Source of the DNA: Actinomycetaceae bacterium TAE3-ERU4
GTDB taxonomy: Bacteria > Actinomycetota > Actinomycetes > Actinomycetales > Actinomycetaceae
NCBI GenBank assembly: GCA_019218365.1
Contig: JAHUUJ010000002.1
Location: 248,001 to 312,000, forward strand
Direction of reading: 5' to 3'
Length of the DNA stretch: 64,000 bases
Part shown: positions 10,751 through 20,611 of the stretch, in pieces
How positions within the stretch are numbered: position 1 is the first letter of the stretch
Layout of the letters: each line of letters opens with the position of its first letter
Position numbers and translations under genes: made by a program
The notes under the pieces: generated by a model
Told to the model about the DNA's origin: nothing
Database searches by the model: none
What the model saw: only the letters and a program-made list of their open reading frames with translations

Positions 10751-11941
10751 GTGGCAAAGGCCAAGTTCGAACGCACTAAGCCGCACGTTAACATCGGTAC
10801 CATTGGTCACGTTGACCACGGTAAGACCACGTTGACCGCTGCGATTACCAAGGTTCTACACGACAAGTACCCGGACCTTAACGAATTCACCCCCTTCGAC
10901 CAGGTCGACAACGCTCCTGAAGAGCGCGACCGTGGTATTACCATCAACGTTTCCCACGTTGAGTACCAGACCGAAAAGCGTCACTACGCACACGTTGACG
11001 CCCCCGGTCACGCTGACTACATCAAGAACATGATCACCGGTGCTGCTCAGATGGACGGCGCAATCCTCGTTGTTGCCGCCACCGACGGTCCGATGGCTCA
11101 GACTCACGAGCACGTTCTTCTCGCCAAGCAGGTTGGTGTTCCCTACCTCCTCGTTGCCCTGAACAAGGCCGACATGGTAGACGACCCCGACATGCTGGAA
11201 CTGGTTGAAGAAGAAGTTCGCGACCTGCTGAACTCCCAGGGCTTCGACGGCGACAACGCTCCTGTTGTCCAGGTCTCCGCTCTGAAGGCCCTTGAAGGTG
11301 ACCCCGAGTGGGTTGGCAAGGTAGCCGAGCTCATGGACGCCGTGGACGAGAACGTTCCCGAGCCTGTTCGTGACATGGACAAGCCCTTCTTGATGCCGAT
11401 TGAAGACGTCTTCACCATCACCGGTCGTGGAACTGTTGTTACCGGCCGTGTTGAGCGTGGTAAGCTCCCGATTAACTCCGAAGTTGAAATCCTCGGTATT
11501 CGTGAGCCCCAGAAGACCACCGTTACCGGTATCGAAATGTTCCACAAGCAGATGGACGAAGCATGGGCCGGTGAAAACTGTGGTCTGTTGCTGCGTGGTA
11601 CCAAGCGTGACGAGGTTGAGCGTGGTCAGGTTGTTGCACAGCCCGGCACCATCACCCCCCACACCGAGTTCGAGGGCCAGGTCTACATCCTCAAGAAGGA
11701 AGAAGGCGGTCGTCACAAGAGCTTCTACTCGAACTACCGTCCGCAGTTCTACTTCCGTACCACGGACGTTACCGGTGTTATCACCCTGCCCGAGGGCAAG
11801 GAAATGGTAATGCCTGGTGACACCACCGAAATCTCGGTACAGCTGATTCAGCCCATCGCTATGGAAGAGGGCCTCGGCTTCGCTATCCGTGAGGGTGGCC
11901 GTACCGTTGGATCCGGTCGTGTTACCAAGGTCATTAAGTGA
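10751..11941 (+). CDS. tuf: Translation elongation factor Tu
   Basis: A 396-residue GTPase that carries aminoacyl-tRNA to the ribosome. Motifs: P-loop GHVDHGKT at residues 19-26, DAPGH near 82, NKAD near 137, then the two beta-barrel domains with the conserved C-terminal segment [15 protein letters not shown]. The GTG start is preceded by CAGGAGGAC, a strong ribosome binding site. It is the last gene of the str operon and is closed by a strong terminator. This is the only tuf copy in the window. Confidence 0.98.
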   Translation: MAKAKFERTKPHVNIGTIGHVDHGKTTLTAAITKVLHDKYPDLNEFTPFDQVDNAPEERDRGITINVSHVEYQTEKRHYAHVDAPGHADYIKNMITGAAQMDGAILVVAATDGPMAQTHEHVLLAKQVGVPYLLVALNKADMVDDPDMLELVEEEVRDLLNSQGFDGDNAPVVQVSALKALEGDPEWVGKVAELMDAVDENVPEPVRDMDKPFLMPIEDVFTITGRGTVVTGRVERGKLPINSEVEILGIREPQKTTVTGIEMFHKQMDEAWAGENCGLLLRGTKRDEVERGQVVAQPGTITPHTEFEGQVYILKKEEGGRHKSFYSNYRPQFYFRTTDVTGVITLPEGKEMVMPGDTTEISVQLIQPIAMEEGLGFAIREGGRTVGSGRVTKVIK

Positions 11942-11960
11942 TTTTGTAGCATAAGCTAAA

Positions 11961-11998
11961 AAATTGGAGGAGCGCTTCGGCGTTCCTCCAATTTTTTT
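11961..11998 (+). terminator. Intrinsic terminator after tuf
   Basis: A 15-bp stem (AAATTGGAGGAGCGC / GCGTTCCTCCAATTT, one G-U) with a stable TTCG tetraloop is followed by seven T. It ends the str operon. Confidence 0.93.
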
Positions 11999-12054
11999 AT
12001 GTTTCCTTGGATTAGAGCCAAAAGGGCTCATTATCTTCGATAGGTTTTCTAAGT

Positions 12055-12122
12055 GCGACACGCGCGGGTGCGGGTGCATGGGGGAGAATAAAGAGGGAAA
12101 AAGCGACACGCGCGGGCGCGGG
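12055..12122 (+). repeat. GC-rich direct repeat pair upstream of the S10 promoter
   Basis: GCGACACGCGCGGG occurs at 12055-12068 and again at 12103-12116. Each copy continues as (T/C)GCGGG, so 19 of 20 bases match. The copies start 48 bases apart, lie in an otherwise AT-rich non-coding gap, and end about 55 bases before the likely -35 of the S10 operon. They look like paired protein-binding sites. Confidence 0.6.
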
Positions 12123-12175
12123 GTACCGGACGTCACAGGAATGCAACTTGCAAACTCCTTGAAAAGCTGGGAAAC

Positions 12176-12206
12176 TTGTCAAGTTGCCTGGGGATAACTC
12201 TAGGCT
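12176..12206 (+). promoter_or_regulatory. Candidate promoter of the S10 operon
   Basis: TTGTCA (12176-12181) and TAGGCT (12201-12206, TANNNT type) are separated by 19 bases, slightly long. The resulting leader of roughly 140 bases contains the small hairpins GGGCA-TTT-TGCCC (12241-12253) and GATGA-CGT-TCATC (12271-12283). The rest of the gap from 11999 shows no gene. Confidence 0.45.
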
Positions 12207-12354
12207 AAAAAAGGTGTAATGCCGAAAGCTTCATGCTAACGGGCATTTTGCCCACGTTGTTTTATCACGAGATGACGTTCATCGTTCCACTCCGGATATT
12301 TTCGGGGGAGGGACGCGCTGGCCGTTATCTCAAGTACGAGAGAGGTTAGACCGC

Positions 12355-12663
12355 ATGGCGGGACAAAAGATCCGCATTCGGCTCAAGTCGTATGACCACG
12401 AGGTCATCGACAGCTCGGCACGTAAGATTGTCGAAACGGTACAGCGCGCAGGCGCTACCGTTGTAGGCCCCGTGCCGTTGCCGACAGAGAAGAACGTCTT
12501 CGTAGTCGTTCGTTCTCCCCACAAGTACAAGGACAGCCGCGAGCACTTCGAAATGCGCACACACAAGCGGCTCATTGACATTATTGACCCTACGCCCAAG
12601 GCAGTTGACTCGCTTATGCGACTGGACCTGCCCGCTGACGTAAACATCGAGATTAAGCTCTAA
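12355..12663 (+). CDS. rpsJ: 30S ribosomal protein uS10
   Basis: A 102-residue head protein of the small subunit; in bacteria it also partners NusB in antitermination complexes. The family core is clear ([15 protein letters not shown] at the start, [20 protein letters not shown] in the middle). The ATG at 12355 gives the usual length. It opens the S10 operon after a 413-base non-coding gap following tuf, so it is transcribed independently of the str operon. Confidence 0.97.
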   Translation: MAGQKIRIRLKSYDHEVIDSSARKIVETVQRAGATVVGPVPLPTEKNVFVVVRSPHKYKDSREHFEMRTHKRLIDIIDPTPKAVDSLMRLDLPADVNIEIKL

Positions 12664-12673
12664 GGAACCTGTA

Positions 12674-13339
12674 ATGACTACGAACTCCAAGCAGGCGACT
12701 GCGCCCGTTAAGGCGCTGATTGGTCGCAAGCTCGGCATGACCCAGGTGTGGAATGAAGACGGACGTCTTGTCCCGATTACGGTTGTGCAGGTGGACACCA
12801 ACGTCGTAACGCAGGTGCGCACCATGGACACTGACGGCTACACCGCTGTTCAGCTGGGCTTTGGCGAGATTGATACACGTAAGGTCACCAAGCCTTTGGC
12901 TGGCCACTTTGAAAAGGCTGGGGTTGCCCCCCGCCGTCACCTAACCGAAATCCGTACCGCTGACGCTGAAGAATACTCGCTCGGCCAGGAACTTGCTGCC
13001 GACACTTTCGAGGTTGGCTCCAAGGTTGACGTTTCGGGCACCACGAAGGGTAAAGGCTTCGCCGGTGTAATGAAGCGTCACGGTTTCGCCGGTGTTTCTG
13101 CTTCCCACGGTGCACACCGTAACCACCGTAAGCCCGGTTCGATTGGCGCTTGCGCGACCCCCGGTCGCGTATTCAAGGGCCTTCGTATGGCTGGTCGGAT
13201 GGGTGGCGTCCGCCGTTCCGTTCAGAACCTGACGGTTCACGCTATTGACATCGAGAAGGGCCTGCTGCTGATTTCCGGCGCTATTCCCGGCCCCAAGAAC
13301 GGTGTCGTCGTGGTCCGCTCCGCAGCGAAGGGTGCGTGA
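12674..13339 (+). CDS. rplC: 50S ribosomal protein uL3
   Basis: A 221-residue protein that binds near the peptidyl-transferase centre and nucleates large-subunit assembly. Recognised by [12 protein letters not shown] near the N-terminus and the central loop region around [21 protein letters not shown] short extension ([14 protein letters not shown]) precedes the conserved start. The preceding AAGGA is well placed for the ATG. It follows rpsJ by 10 bases. Confidence 0.97.
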   Translation: MTTNSKQATAPVKALIGRKLGMTQVWNEDGRLVPITVVQVDTNVVTQVRTMDTDGYTAVQLGFGEIDTRKVTKPLAGHFEKAGVAPRRHLTEIRTADAEEYSLGQELAADTFEVGSKVDVSGTTKGKGFAGVMKRHGFAGVSASHGAHRNHRKPGSIGACATPGRVFKGLRMAGRMGGVRRSVQNLTVHAIDIEKGLLLISGAIPGPKNGVVVVRSAAKGA

Positions 13340-13341
13340 TT

Positions 13342-13989
13342 ATGGCTGAGAACATGACTGTAAAGGTACTTGACTACACCGGTAAGGAAACCGGTCAGGT
13401 CGAGCTTCCTGCCGAAATTTTTGACGTGGTTACCAACATTCCGTTGATTCACCAGGTAGTAGTAGCCCAGTTGGCTGCTGCTCGCCAGGGTACCCACAAG
13501 GTAAAGTCCCGCGGTGAAGTTCGCGGTGGTGGCCGTAAGCCCTACCGTCAGAAGGGAACCGGTAACGCCCGTCAGGGTTCAATCCGCGCTCCTCACTACA
13601 CCGGTGGTGGAATTGTCCACGGCCCGCAGCCGCGTTCCTACGCGCAGCGGACCCCCAAGAAGATGAAGGCCGCCGCTCTACGAGGTGCTCTATCTGATCG
13701 TGCACGCGCCGGACGCGTTCACGTAATGACTGGCTTCGTTGGTGACGAGACCCCTTCGACCAAGGTCGCTCTTTCGGCCCTGCGTAATGCTGTTGCCGGG
13801 CGCCGCGCCCTCGTTGTTTGCGAACGTGATGACAAGCTGACTCAGCTTTCCTTGCGTAACGCTCCTGAGGCGCACCTGCTCTGGGCAGACCAGCTGAACA
13901 CCTACGACGTACTGGTTGCAGACGACGTAGTGTTCACCGCTTCGGCCCTTGAAACCTTCCTTGGCAAGAACAAGGAGGAAAGCAAGTGA
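13342..13989 (+). CDS. rplD: 50S ribosomal protein uL4
   Basis: A 215-residue protein lining the peptide exit tunnel; in E. coli it also regulates the S10 operon. The long tunnel loop is visible ([21 protein letters not shown] region), where macrolide-resistance changes map in other species. The frame is open from a GTG at 13336 that overlaps the rplC stop, but the ATG at 13342 lies correctly behind AAGGG (13328-13333) and gives the more typical N-terminus. Confidence 0.95.
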   Translation: MAENMTVKVLDYTGKETGQVELPAEIFDVVTNIPLIHQVVVAQLAAARQGTHKVKSRGEVRGGGRKPYRQKGTGNARQGSIRAPHYTGGGIVHGPQPRSYAQRTPKKMKAAALRGALSDRARAGRVHVMTGFVGDETPSTKVALSALRNAVAGRRALVVCERDDKLTQLSLRNAPEAHLLWADQLNTYDVLVADDVVFTASALETFLGKNKEESK

Positions 13990-14288
13990 GCTTGGAACTT
14001 TCGCGTAACCCCCGCGACATCATCATCAAGCCCGTAATCACCGAAAAGAGCTCGCCGATGGAAGACCTCGGCAAGTACACCTTCGTAGTTGACCCACGGG
14101 CGAACAAGACTGAAATCAAGATTGCTATTGAAGCCATTTTTGGCGTCAAGGTTGCTTCGGTGAACACCCTTAACCGTCCTGGTAAGGTCGTTCGTTCCCG
14201 CACTGGTTTCGGTAAGCGTAAGGACACCAAGCGCGCGATTGTAACGCTGCGCGAGGGCACCATCGACTTCGGCGCGCTAATCGGCTGA
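13986..14288 (+). CDS. rplW: 50S ribosomal protein uL23
   Basis: A 100-residue protein at the exit of the peptide tunnel, the docking site for trigger factor and the signal recognition particle. Recognised by [15 protein letters not shown] at the start and the conserved [19 protein letters not shown]. It starts at a GTG overlapping the rplD stop by 4 bases, preceded by AAGGAGG, so the two are translationally coupled. Confidence 0.96.
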   Translation: MSLELSRNPRDIIIKPVITEKSSPMEDLGKYTFVVDPRANKTEIKIAIEAIFGVKVASVNTLNRPGKVVRSRTGFGKRKDTKRAIVTLREGTIDFGALIG

Positions 14289-14315
14289 GAAGCCGTCGAA
14301 AGGTAGAGATAGATT

Positions 14316-15152
14316 ATGGGAATTCGTAAATATAAGCCGACTACTCCGGGTCGCCGCGGTTCGTCTGTGGCGGACTTCGTTGAGATTACTCGCACCACTC
14401 CCGAGAAGTCTCTGGTTCGTCCTTTGACGAAAACCGGTGGTCGTAACAACAACGGTCGCGTGACTTCTCGTCACCGCGGTGGTGGTCACAAGCGTGCCTA
14501 CCGTGTAATCGACTTCCGTCGTCACGACAAGGACGGCGTGCCCGCTAAGGTCGCTCACATTGAGTACGACCCGAACCGGACCGCACGCATCGCGCTTCTG
14601 CACTATGCAGATGGAGACAAGCGCTACATCTTGGCCCCGGCCAAGCTAGTTCAGGGTGCTCCTATTGAGCAGGGCCCGAACGCTGACATTAAGCCTGGTA
14701 ACAACCTGCCGTTGCGTAACATCCCCTTGGGTACTGTTATTCACGCTGTTGAGCTGCGTCCCGGTGGTGGAGCCAAGATTGCTCGTTCCGCTGGTGTATC
14801 CGTACAGCTCGTTGCTAAGGAAGGCCGCTTCGCCCAGCTGCGTATGCCCTCCGGTGAAATCCGCAACGTTGACGCTCGCTGCCGCGCCACGGTTGGTGAA
14901 GTCGGTAACGCCGAACAGTCCAACATCAACTGGGGTAAAGCCGGTCGTATGCGCTGGAAGGGCAAGCGTCCCCACGTACGTGGTGTCGTTATGAACCCGA
15001 TTGACCACCCGCACGGTGGTGGTGAAGGCCGTACCTCTGGTGGTCGTCACCCGGTAAGCCCATGGGGTAAGCCCGAGGGTCGTACTCGTAAGAAGAACAA
15101 GGCGAGCGACAAGCTGATTGTCCGTCGTCGTCGTACCGGCAAGAAGCGCTGA
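14316..15152 (+). CDS. rplB: 50S ribosomal protein uL2
   Basis: A 278-residue primary rRNA binder needed for subunit association and peptidyl transfer. The conserved C-terminal segment with the catalytically important histidine is present ([14 protein letters not shown]), as is the basic tail ending RRRTGKKR. The ATG follows AAAGGTAGAGAT. There are 27 bases between rplW and this gene. Confidence 0.97.
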   Translation: MGIRKYKPTTPGRRGSSVADFVEITRTTPEKSLVRPLTKTGGRNNNGRVTSRHRGGGHKRAYRVIDFRRHDKDGVPAKVAHIEYDPNRTARIALLHYADGDKRYILAPAKLVQGAPIEQGPNADIKPGNNLPLRNIPLGTVIHAVELRPGGGAKIARSAGVSVQLVAKEGRFAQLRMPSGEIRNVDARCRATVGEVGNAEQSNINWGKAGRMRWKGKRPHVRGVVMNPIDHPHGGGEGRTSGGRHPVSPWGKPEGRTRKKNKASDKLIVRRRRTGKKR

Positions 15153-15164
15153 TAGGGGATTATC

Positions 15165-15446
15165 ATGGCACGTAGTTTGAAAAAGGGCCCCTTCGTTGAC
15201 GAGCACCTTTACAAGAAGGTTGACGCTCAGAACGAAGCTGGTACCAAAAATGTAATCAAGACCTGGTCGCGTCGGTCAGTCATCACTCCGGACTTCTTGG
15301 GACACACTTTCGCCGTCCACGACGGACGTAAGCACGTTCCAGTGTTCGTAACTGAATCAATGGTTGGTCACAAGCTCGGTGAATTCGCACCGACTCGTAC
15401 TTTCCGTTCGCACGACAAAGATGACCGTAAGGGCCGCCGCCGCTGA
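15165..15446 (+). CDS. rpsS: 30S ribosomal protein uS19
   Basis: A 93-residue head protein that contacts tRNA and forms a complex with S13. The family signature is obvious: [15 protein letters not shown] at the start and [14 protein letters not shown] near the end. Preceded by AGGGGA and separated from rplB by 12 bases. Confidence 0.97.
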   Translation: MARSLKKGPFVDEHLYKKVDAQNEAGTKNVIKTWSRRSVITPDFLGHTFAVHDGRKHVPVFVTESMVGHKLGEFAPTRTFRSHDKDDRKGRRR

Positions 15447-15478
15447 GGCGCGTCTTAACAGGAAGAAAGAGGCAAAAT

Positions 15479-15847
15479 ATGGAAGCCAAGGCGAAGGTGC
15501 GCTACCTGCGCGTCACGCCCATGAAGGCGCGCCGTGTTGTCGACGTCGTCCGCGGTAAGCGCGTACTCGACGTTCTCGACATCCTACAGTTTGCGCCGCA
15601 GGCAGTAGCAACAGACGTACGTAAACTCGTCGTCTCTGCGAAGGAAAACGCCCGTCAGGCCGCTTCGGCTGCCGGCGAGCAGTTCAAAGAGGAAGACCTT
15701 TACATCAAGGAAGCTTTCGTCGACGAAGGTCCGACCATGAAGCGTTTCCGTCCGCGTGCCCAGGGCCGCGCCGGACGCATCAACAAGCGGACCTGCCACA
15801 TCACCGTGGTTGTTGACAACGCTAACAAAGAGGAAGGAACCAAGTAA
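15479..15847 (+). CDS. rplV: 50S ribosomal protein uL22
   Basis: A 122-residue globular protein whose long beta-hairpin reaches the peptide tunnel wall; the tip is visible as [18 protein letters not shown]. The N-terminal block [18 protein letters not shown] is typical of the family. Its TAA overlaps the ATG of rpsC by one base. Confidence 0.96.
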   Translation: MEAKAKVRYLRVTPMKARRVVDVVRGKRVLDVLDILQFAPQAVATDVRKLVVSAKENARQAASAAGEQFKEEDLYIKEAFVDEGPTMKRFRPRAQGRAGRINKRTCHITVVVDNANKEEGTK

Positions 15848-16626
15848 TGGGTCAGAAAGTTAACCCCACTGGGTTCCGCCTAGGAATCACCACCGATCAC
15901 CGTTCGCACTGGTTTGCCGACTCCACCAAAGCCGGCCAGACCTACGCGGACTACGTGAAGGAAGACGTCGCCATCCGCCGTATGCTCAAGGAAGGCCTCG
16001 AGCGTTCCGGCATTTCGCGCGTTGACATTGAGCGCACTCGTGAGCGCGTTCGCGTTGACCTGCACACAGCCCGTCCGGGTATTGTCATCGGTCGTCGTGG
16101 AGCCGAGGCGGACCGTCTACGCGGTCAGCTAGAAAAGCTCACCGGCAAGCAGGTACAGCTAAACATTCTTGAGGTTAAGAACCCCGAGATTGACGCTCAG
16201 CTTGTTGCACAGGGAATCGCCGAACAGCTCACTGCTCGTGTTTCCTTCCGTCGCGCCATGCGTAAGTCGATGCAGGCTGCCATGGGCTCGGGTGCTAAGG
16301 GTATCCGTGTTCAGTGCTCCGGCCGTCTCGGTGGTGCAGAAATGTCCCGCGCCGAGTTCTACCGTGAAGGTCGCGTACCTTTGCACACCCTGCGCGCGAA
16401 CATTGACTACGGCTTCTTCGAAGCTCACACCACCTTCGGACGCATTGGTGTCAAGGTATGGATTTACAAGGGTGACGTAACCGAAAAGGAGTTCGCTCGC
16501 CAGCAGGCTGAAGCAGCTCCTCGCGGCCGTCGCAATGACCGACGCGGTCAGCGCCGCAACTCGCAGCGCAAGCCGGCAGCCTCGCAGGCACCGGCAACCG
16601 CATCCGACAACTCAACGGAGGCCTGA
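15847..16626 (+). CDS. rpsC: 30S ribosomal protein uS3
   Basis: A 259-residue protein at the mRNA entry channel. The start [15 protein letters not shown], the KH domain ([21 protein letters not shown]) and the C-terminal S3 domain are complete. A basic, Ala/Gln/Arg-rich low-complexity tail of about 40 residues follows, as is common in actinobacterial S3. It overlaps rplV by one base and precedes rplP by 3 bases. Confidence 0.97.
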   Translation: MGQKVNPTGFRLGITTDHRSHWFADSTKAGQTYADYVKEDVAIRRMLKEGLERSGISRVDIERTRERVRVDLHTARPGIVIGRRGAEADRLRGQLEKLTGKQVQLNILEVKNPEIDAQLVAQGIAEQLTARVSFRRAMRKSMQAAMGSGAKGIRVQCSGRLGGAEMSRAEFYREGRVPLHTLRANIDYGFFEAHTTFGRIGVKVWIYKGDVTEKEFARQQAEAAPRGRRNDRRGQRRNSQRKPAASQAPATASDNSTEA

Positions 16627-16629
16627 GCC

Positions 16630-17049
16630 GTGCTTATTCCTCGTCGGACAAAGTTCCGCAAGCAGCACCGTCCTAACCGCCACGGTATGGCCAAGGGCGG
16701 CACCGAAATCGCATTCGGCGACTTCGGAATCCAGGCACTCGAGCCGGCTTACATCACCAACCGTCAGATTGAAGCCGCTCGTATCGCCATGACCCGTCAC
16801 ATCAAGCGTGGTGGTAAGGTATGGATTAACATCTTCCCTGACCGTCCGCTAACCAAGAAGCCTGCCGAAACCCGTATGGGTAAGGGTAAGGGTTCCGTTG
16901 AATGGTGGGTCGCAAATGTAAAGCCGGGTCGTATCCTATTCGAACTCGGTGGTGTCCCCGAGCCTCTGGCACGTGAAGCTATGCTTCGCGCTATGCACAA
17001 GCTCCCGATGAAGACCCGTTTCGTGGTCCGTGAGGGTGGTGAAGCCTGA
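16630..17049 (+). CDS. rplP: 50S ribosomal protein uL16
   Basis: A 139-residue protein that helps position tRNA in the A and P sites and is added late in large-subunit assembly. The family start [14 protein letters not shown] and the conserved [20 protein letters not shown] are present. It begins with GTG; the ribosome binding site is CGGAGG inside the end of rpsC. Its TGA overlaps the next ATG by one base. Confidence 0.97.
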   Translation: MLIPRRTKFRKQHRPNRHGMAKGGTEIAFGDFGIQALEPAYITNRQIEAARIAMTRHIKRGGKVWINIFPDRPLTKKPAETRMGKGKGSVEWWVANVKPGRILFELGGVPEPLAREAMLRAMHKLPMKTRFVVREGGEA

Positions 17050-17282
17050 TGGCTAACGCATCAAACCTGTCCGCCGTTGAGTTGGACAAGATGGACGACG
17101 ACCGTCTACGCGAAGAGCTGGAAAAGGCCAAGACTGAACTTTTCAACCTTCGCTTCGCGCAGGCTGCTGGTGCGACCGAAAATGTCGGCCGCATCCGTAC
17201 CGTGCGTCGTGACATTGCTCGCATTTACACGATTGCTCGTGAGCGCGAGTTGAACATCCGTACCGCCCCGACAGTTAAGTGA
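17049..17282 (+). CDS. rpmC: 50S ribosomal protein uL29
   Basis: A 77-residue two-helix protein near the tunnel exit. The helical hairpin ([19 protein letters not shown], then [19 protein letters not shown]) matches the family. It overlaps rplP by one base and ends at, or just before, the start of rpsQ. Confidence 0.95.
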   Translation: MANASNLSAVELDKMDDDRLREELEKAKTELFNLRFAQAAGATENVGRIRTVRRDIARIYTIARERELNIRTAPTVK

Positions 17283-17290
17283 GCGAAAGA

Positions 17291-17563
17291 ATGAGCGAAA
17301 ACACCGCCCTAAAGCGCAATGAGCGCAAGGTTCGCCGCGGCTACGTCGTGAGCGACAAAATGGACAAAACGATTGTCGTTGAATTCGTCGATCGCGTAAA
17401 GCACCCGCTTTACGGTAAAGTTGTACGTCGGACCGCTAAGTTGAAGGTCCACGACGAGGGCAACATTGCCCACGTCGGTGACCTTGTCCGCGTTATGGAG
17501 ACCCGCCCGCTGTCAGCTACTAAGCGCTGGCGTCTGGTGGAGATCCTCGAGAAGGCTAAGTAA
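17291..17563 (+). CDS. rpsQ: 30S ribosomal protein uS17
   Basis: A 90-residue OB-fold protein and primary binder of 16S rRNA. The core [17 protein letters not shown] and the block [19 protein letters not shown] are diagnostic. Two starts are possible: a GTG at 17279 overlapping the rpmC stop by 4 bases, or the ATG at 17291, which gives the usual short N-terminus ([13 protein letters not shown]). Neither has a strong ribosome binding site; the ATG is preferred but not certain. It is the last gene before an 83-base gap. Confidence 0.93.
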   Translation: MSENTALKRNERKVRRGYVVSDKMDKTIVVEFVDRVKHPLYGKVVRRTAKLKVHDEGNIAHVGDLVRVMETRPLSATKRWRLVEILEKAK

Positions 17564-17646
17564 ACCTTAGTTTTCACAGTTGAAGTAATCCGTTCGGCTA
17601 GGCTCGGGTAAGACCGAGAACCGGCACGACGACAGGAGTCATAAGA
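17564..17646 (+). other. Gap between rpsQ and rplN with a hairpin
   Basis: The 83-base gap separates the S10 and spc gene blocks. It holds the hairpin CTCGG (17603-17607) / CCGAG (17614-17618), extendable through CGG/CCG across an internal loop, and ends with the ribosome binding site CAGGAG before rplN. A TAGGCT hexamer at 17599 resembles the -10 proposed for the S10 operon but lacks a -35 at normal spacing, so promoter activity is uncertain. Confidence 0.35.
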
Positions 17647-18015
17647 ATGATCCAGCAAGAGTCGCGACTTAAAGTCGCTGACAACACGGGAGCCAAAGAA
17701 ATTCTTTGCATCCGCGTTCTCGGCGGCTCGGGTCGGCGTTACGCAGGCGTTGGCGACACTATTGTCGCCACTGTCAAGGACGCCATTCCCGGCGGCAATG
17801 TTAAAAAGGGAGACGTCGTTAAGGCGGTAATCGTGCGCACCCGCAAGGAGCGCCGCCGTCCCGACGGTTCCTACATCCGTTTCGATGAGAATGCAGCTGT
17901 CATCCTAAAGAACGATGGCGAACCGCGTGGAACTCGTATCTTCGGCCCAGTGGGCCGTGAGCTGCGTGATAAGAAATTCATGCGTATCGTCTCGCTCGCC
18001 CCGGAGGTGTTGTGA
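17647..18015 (+). CDS. rplN: 50S ribosomal protein uL14
   Basis: A 122-residue beta-barrel protein at the subunit interface. Signature: [18 protein letters not shown] at the start and the central [20 protein letters not shown]. The ATG follows GACAGGAG. It starts the spc block, and its TGA overlaps the rplX start. Confidence 0.97.
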   Translation: MIQQESRLKVADNTGAKEILCIRVLGGSGRRYAGVGDTIVATVKDAIPGGNVKKGDVVKAVIVRTRKERRRPDGSYIRFDENAAVILKNDGEPRGTRIFGPVGRELRDKKFMRIVSLAPEVL

Positions 18016-18443
18016 TGGGAGCAAAAATTAAAAAGGGTGACCTCGTAGAGGTCATCGTCGGCCGTCCGGCCGACGCTAAGAAGATTGAAGCGCGTAACGC
18101 TACTCGTGAAGCCAAGGGCAAAGCTCCGCTTACCCCTGGTGACAAGGGCAAGCAGGGTGTCGTTATCGAGGTCCTGCGTGAAACCAACCGCGTAGTAGTT
18201 GAAGGCGTCAATATCCGCACTCACCACGTCCGTCAGGGCCAGTCGGCTCAGGGACAGGTGACCGGTGGAATTGAACACCGTGAAGCGCCGATTCACGTTT
18301 CGAATGTTGCCCTCGTCGACCCAGACACCAAGAAGCCCGTTCGCGTTGGTTTCAAGGAAGTACAGGTTGAGCGCGATGGTCGTGTTAAGACCAAGCGTGT
18401 CCGCGTAATCCGCGGCGGCGAGAACGACGGTAAGGAGATCTGA
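18015..18443 (+). CDS. rplX: 50S ribosomal protein uL24
   Basis: A 142-residue assembly-initiator protein with an N-terminal KOW motif ([13 protein letters not shown] ... [24 protein letters not shown]). An insertion of about 20 residues in the KOW loop ([20 protein letters not shown]) makes it longer than E. coli L24. The frame also opens at GTG 18012; the ATG at 18015, seven bases after GGAGG, is the better start and overlaps the rplN stop by one base. Confidence 0.93.
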   Translation: MGAKIKKGDLVEVIVGRPADAKKIEARNATREAKGKAPLTPGDKGKQGVVIEVLRETNRVVVEGVNIRTHHVRQGQSAQGQVTGGIEHREAPIHVSNVALVDPDTKKPVRVGFKEVQVERDGRVKTKRVRVIRGGENDGKEI

Positions 18444-18444
18444 T

Positions 18445-18999
18445 ATGTCCAGCAACACTCCTCGCCTGAAGGCAAAGTACGATGAAGAAATCATCACCAA
18501 GCTGCGTGATGAATTCAAGCACCCGAACTCGATGGAGGTCGGCGGTCTGGTAAAGATTGTCGTCAACATGGGTGTGGGCGAAGCAGCTCGCGACTCGAAG
18601 CTGATGGAAGGTGCGGTCCGTGACCTCACCGCCATCACCGGTCAGAAGCCAGTTGTTACCCGCGCACGCAAGTCCATCGCTCAGTTCAAGCTGCGTGAAG
18701 GTCAGCCGATTGGTGCGCACGTCACCTTGCGTGGCGCCCGCATGTGGGAATTCCTGGACCGTTTGCTGTCCACCGCACTTCCCCGTATCCGCGACTTCCG
18801 TGGTCTTAGCGCCAAGCAGTTCGACGGTAACGGCAACTACACGTTCGGCTTGACCGAACAGTCAATGTTCCACGAGATTGACCCCGACTCCATTGACCGC
18901 GTACGCGGCATGGACATCACCGTGGTCACCTCGGCGAAGACCGACGAGGAAGGACGCGCACTGTTGCGTCACCTCGGCTTCCCGTTCAAGGAGAACTGA
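18445..18999 (+). CDS. rplE: 50S ribosomal protein uL5
   Basis: A 184-residue 5S rRNA-binding protein of the central protuberance. Motifs: [38 protein letters not shown] and the C-terminal [20 protein letters not shown]. The ATG follows AAGGAGAT directly after the rplX stop, so the two are closely coupled. Confidence 0.97.
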   Translation: MSSNTPRLKAKYDEEIITKLRDEFKHPNSMEVGGLVKIVVNMGVGEAARDSKLMEGAVRDLTAITGQKPVVTRARKSIAQFKLREGQPIGAHVTLRGARMWEFLDRLLSTALPRIRDFRGLSAKQFDGNGNYTFGLTEQSMFHEIDPDSIDRVRGMDITVVTSAKTDEEGRALLRHLGFPFKEN

Positions 19000-19002
19000 G
19001 TT

Positions 19003-19188
19003 ATGGCTAAGACCTCCCTTAAAGTCAAGGCCGCCCGCAAGCCTAAGTTTGCGGTCCGCGCCTACACCCGGTGCAACCGCTGCGGTCGTCCGCGTTCGGT
19101 CTACCGCAAGTTCGGCCTGTGCCGTATCTGCCTGCGTGAGCTCGCCCTAGCCGGCGAACTCCCCGGTGTAACAAAGAGCAGCTGGTAA
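19003..19188 (+). CDS. rpsZ: 30S ribosomal protein uS14, zinc-binding type
   Basis: A 61-residue small-subunit head protein of the zinc-ribbon class: four cysteines at residues 24, 27, 40 and 43 (CNRC and CRIC) should hold one zinc. Actinobacteria often keep a second, zinc-free S14 elsewhere that replaces this one under zinc starvation; no such copy is in the window. It follows rplE by 3 bases. Confidence 0.96.
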   Translation: MAKTSLKVKAARKPKFAVRAYTRCNRCGRPRSVYRKFGLCRICLRELALAGELPGVTKSSW

Positions 19189-19256
19189 CAACTACGTCGC
19201 AGGTCCACCGGCGATAAGCGCCGCGGGAAACCCCGACGAGGAAGGGCACCGCCCAA

Positions 19257-19655
19257 ATGTCTATGACAGATCCAATCGCAGATATGCTAACGCGTCTGCG
19301 TAACGCTAACTCGGCGCAGCACGAGTCGGTTTCCATGCCGCACTCGAAGCTGAAGGCTGCAATTGCGCAGATCTTGGAAGCCGAAGGATACATCCTTGGC
19401 TCAGAGGTTGAAGACGCCCGCGTGGGTAAGACTTTGACCCTGAAGCTGAAGTACGGCAAGAACCGCGAACGCGCCATTTCTGGTGTGAAGCGTATTTCTA
19501 AGCCCGGACTTCGTAAGTACGCCAAGTCGACCGACCTGCCCAAGGTAATGGGTGGCCTGGGAGTGGCAATTTTGTCCACCTCCTCCGGCCTGCTCACTGA
19601 CCGTGAGGCAGCTAATAAGGGTGTCGGCGGGGAAGTCCTCGCCTACATCTGGTGA
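19257..19655 (+). CDS. rpsH: 30S ribosomal protein uS8
   Basis: A 132-residue primary binder of the central 16S domain; in E. coli it represses the spc operon. The start [17 protein letters not shown] and the C-terminal [10 protein letters not shown] are diagnostic. GAGGAAGGG at 19240 is well placed. The 68-base gap before it contains a small hairpin CGGCG-ATAAG-CGCCG. An in-frame ATG two codons later is a possible alternative start. Confidence 0.96.
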   Translation: MSMTDPIADMLTRLRNANSAQHESVSMPHSKLKAAIAQILEAEGYILGSEVEDARVGKTLTLKLKYGKNRERAISGVKRISKPGLRKYAKSTDLPKVMGGLGVAILSTSSGLLTDREAANKGVGGEVLAYIW

Positions 19656-19672
19656 GAACGGAGGAGTAAAAT

Positions 19673-20209
19673 ATGTCTCGTATTGGACGACTTCCGGTCT
19701 CAGTCCCGGCGAGCGTTGAGATTAATCTTGACGGCTCGGAAATCACCGTTAAAGGCCCGAAGGGTCAGCTTAACCACACCATTCCCGCCCCGATTGAAGT
19801 TTCAATCGAAGGTAGCGAACTGTTGGTCAAGCGCCCCAACGACGAGCGCAAGTCGCGTTCGTTGCACGGCCTAACCCGTACCCTGATTCAGAACATGGTC
19901 ATCGGAGTTACCGATGGTTTCGAGAAGAAGCTCGAAATCGTAGGAACCGGTTACCGTGTTGTAGCCAAGGGTAAGGACATCGAATTTGCTCTCGGTTTCT
20001 CACACCCGGTTCCGGTTGTGGCTCCCGAAGGCATTGAATTTAAGGTTGAAGGCCCAACCAAGCTGACCGTTGCTGGTATTGACAAGCAGCTCGTCGGTGA
20101 GGTTGCCGCTAACATCCGTAAGATCCGCAAGCCTGAACCCTACAAGGGCAAGGGTGTCCGCTACGCGGGCGAGCAGGTCCGCCGCAAGGTCGGAAAGGCA
20201 GGTAAGTGA
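19673..20209 (+). CDS. rplF: 50S ribosomal protein uL6
   Basis: A 178-residue protein of two duplicated domains near the factor-binding site. The start [16 protein letters not shown] and the C-terminal block [20 protein letters not shown] are typical. The ATG follows CGGAGGAGT. It ends in the short overlap region leading into rplR. Confidence 0.97.
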   Translation: MSRIGRLPVSVPASVEINLDGSEITVKGPKGQLNHTIPAPIEVSIEGSELLVKRPNDERKSRSLHGLTRTLIQNMVIGVTDGFEKKLEIVGTGYRVVAKGKDIEFALGFSHPVPVVAPEGIEFKVEGPTKLTVAGIDKQLVGEVAANIRKIRKPEPYKGKGVRYAGEQVRRKVGKAGK

Positions 20210-20211
20210 TA

Positions 20212-20583
20212 ATGGCTTACACCGTAAAGGGAAAGGGCAAGGCAGTTGCCCTGAAGCGTCGTCACCAGCGTGTCCGCAAGACCGTATTCGGTACTGCCGA
20301 GCGTCCGCGTCTCGTCGTTCGCCGTTCGAACCGTCACATGTTCGCACAGGTAATCGACGACAACGCCGGTCACACCTTGGCTTCAGCCTCCACGCTTGAA
20401 GCTGATTTGCGCGCCAGCGACCAGACCAAGACCGATGCAGCACGCAAGGTTGGAGAACTGGTAGCAGAACGCGCTAAGGCGGCAGGAATCGAAGCGGTTG
20501 TATTCGACCGTGGCGGAAACAAGTACCATGGCCGCGTCGCGGCCGTCGCAGACGGAGCCCGCGCCGCCGGGCTAAGCCTGTGA
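20212..20583 (+). CDS. rplR: 50S ribosomal protein uL18
   Basis: A 123-residue protein that binds 5S rRNA with L5. The core [20 protein letters not shown] and the C-terminal [20 protein letters not shown] are diagnostic. The frame is open from a GTG at 20206 overlapping the rplF stop; the ATG at 20212 gives the normal N-terminus and is preferred. Confidence 0.95.
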   Translation: MAYTVKGKGKAVALKRRHQRVRKTVFGTAERPRLVVRRSNRHMFAQVIDDNAGHTLASASTLEADLRASDQTKTDAARKVGELVAERAKAAGIEAVVFDRGGNKYHGRVAAVADGARAAGLSL

Positions 20584-20611
20584 TCGCGAAGAGAAGGAAG
20601 AGGGCACACTG

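Noticed and set aside
12055-12122. CRISPR-like repeat unit
   Set aside because: There are only two copies, with no array, no regular series of spacers and no cas genes.
10856-12136. Long minus-strand open frame (about 426 codons) opposite tuf
   Set aside because: It mirrors the strongly biased tuf codons, has no recognisable protein features and runs through the tuf terminator.
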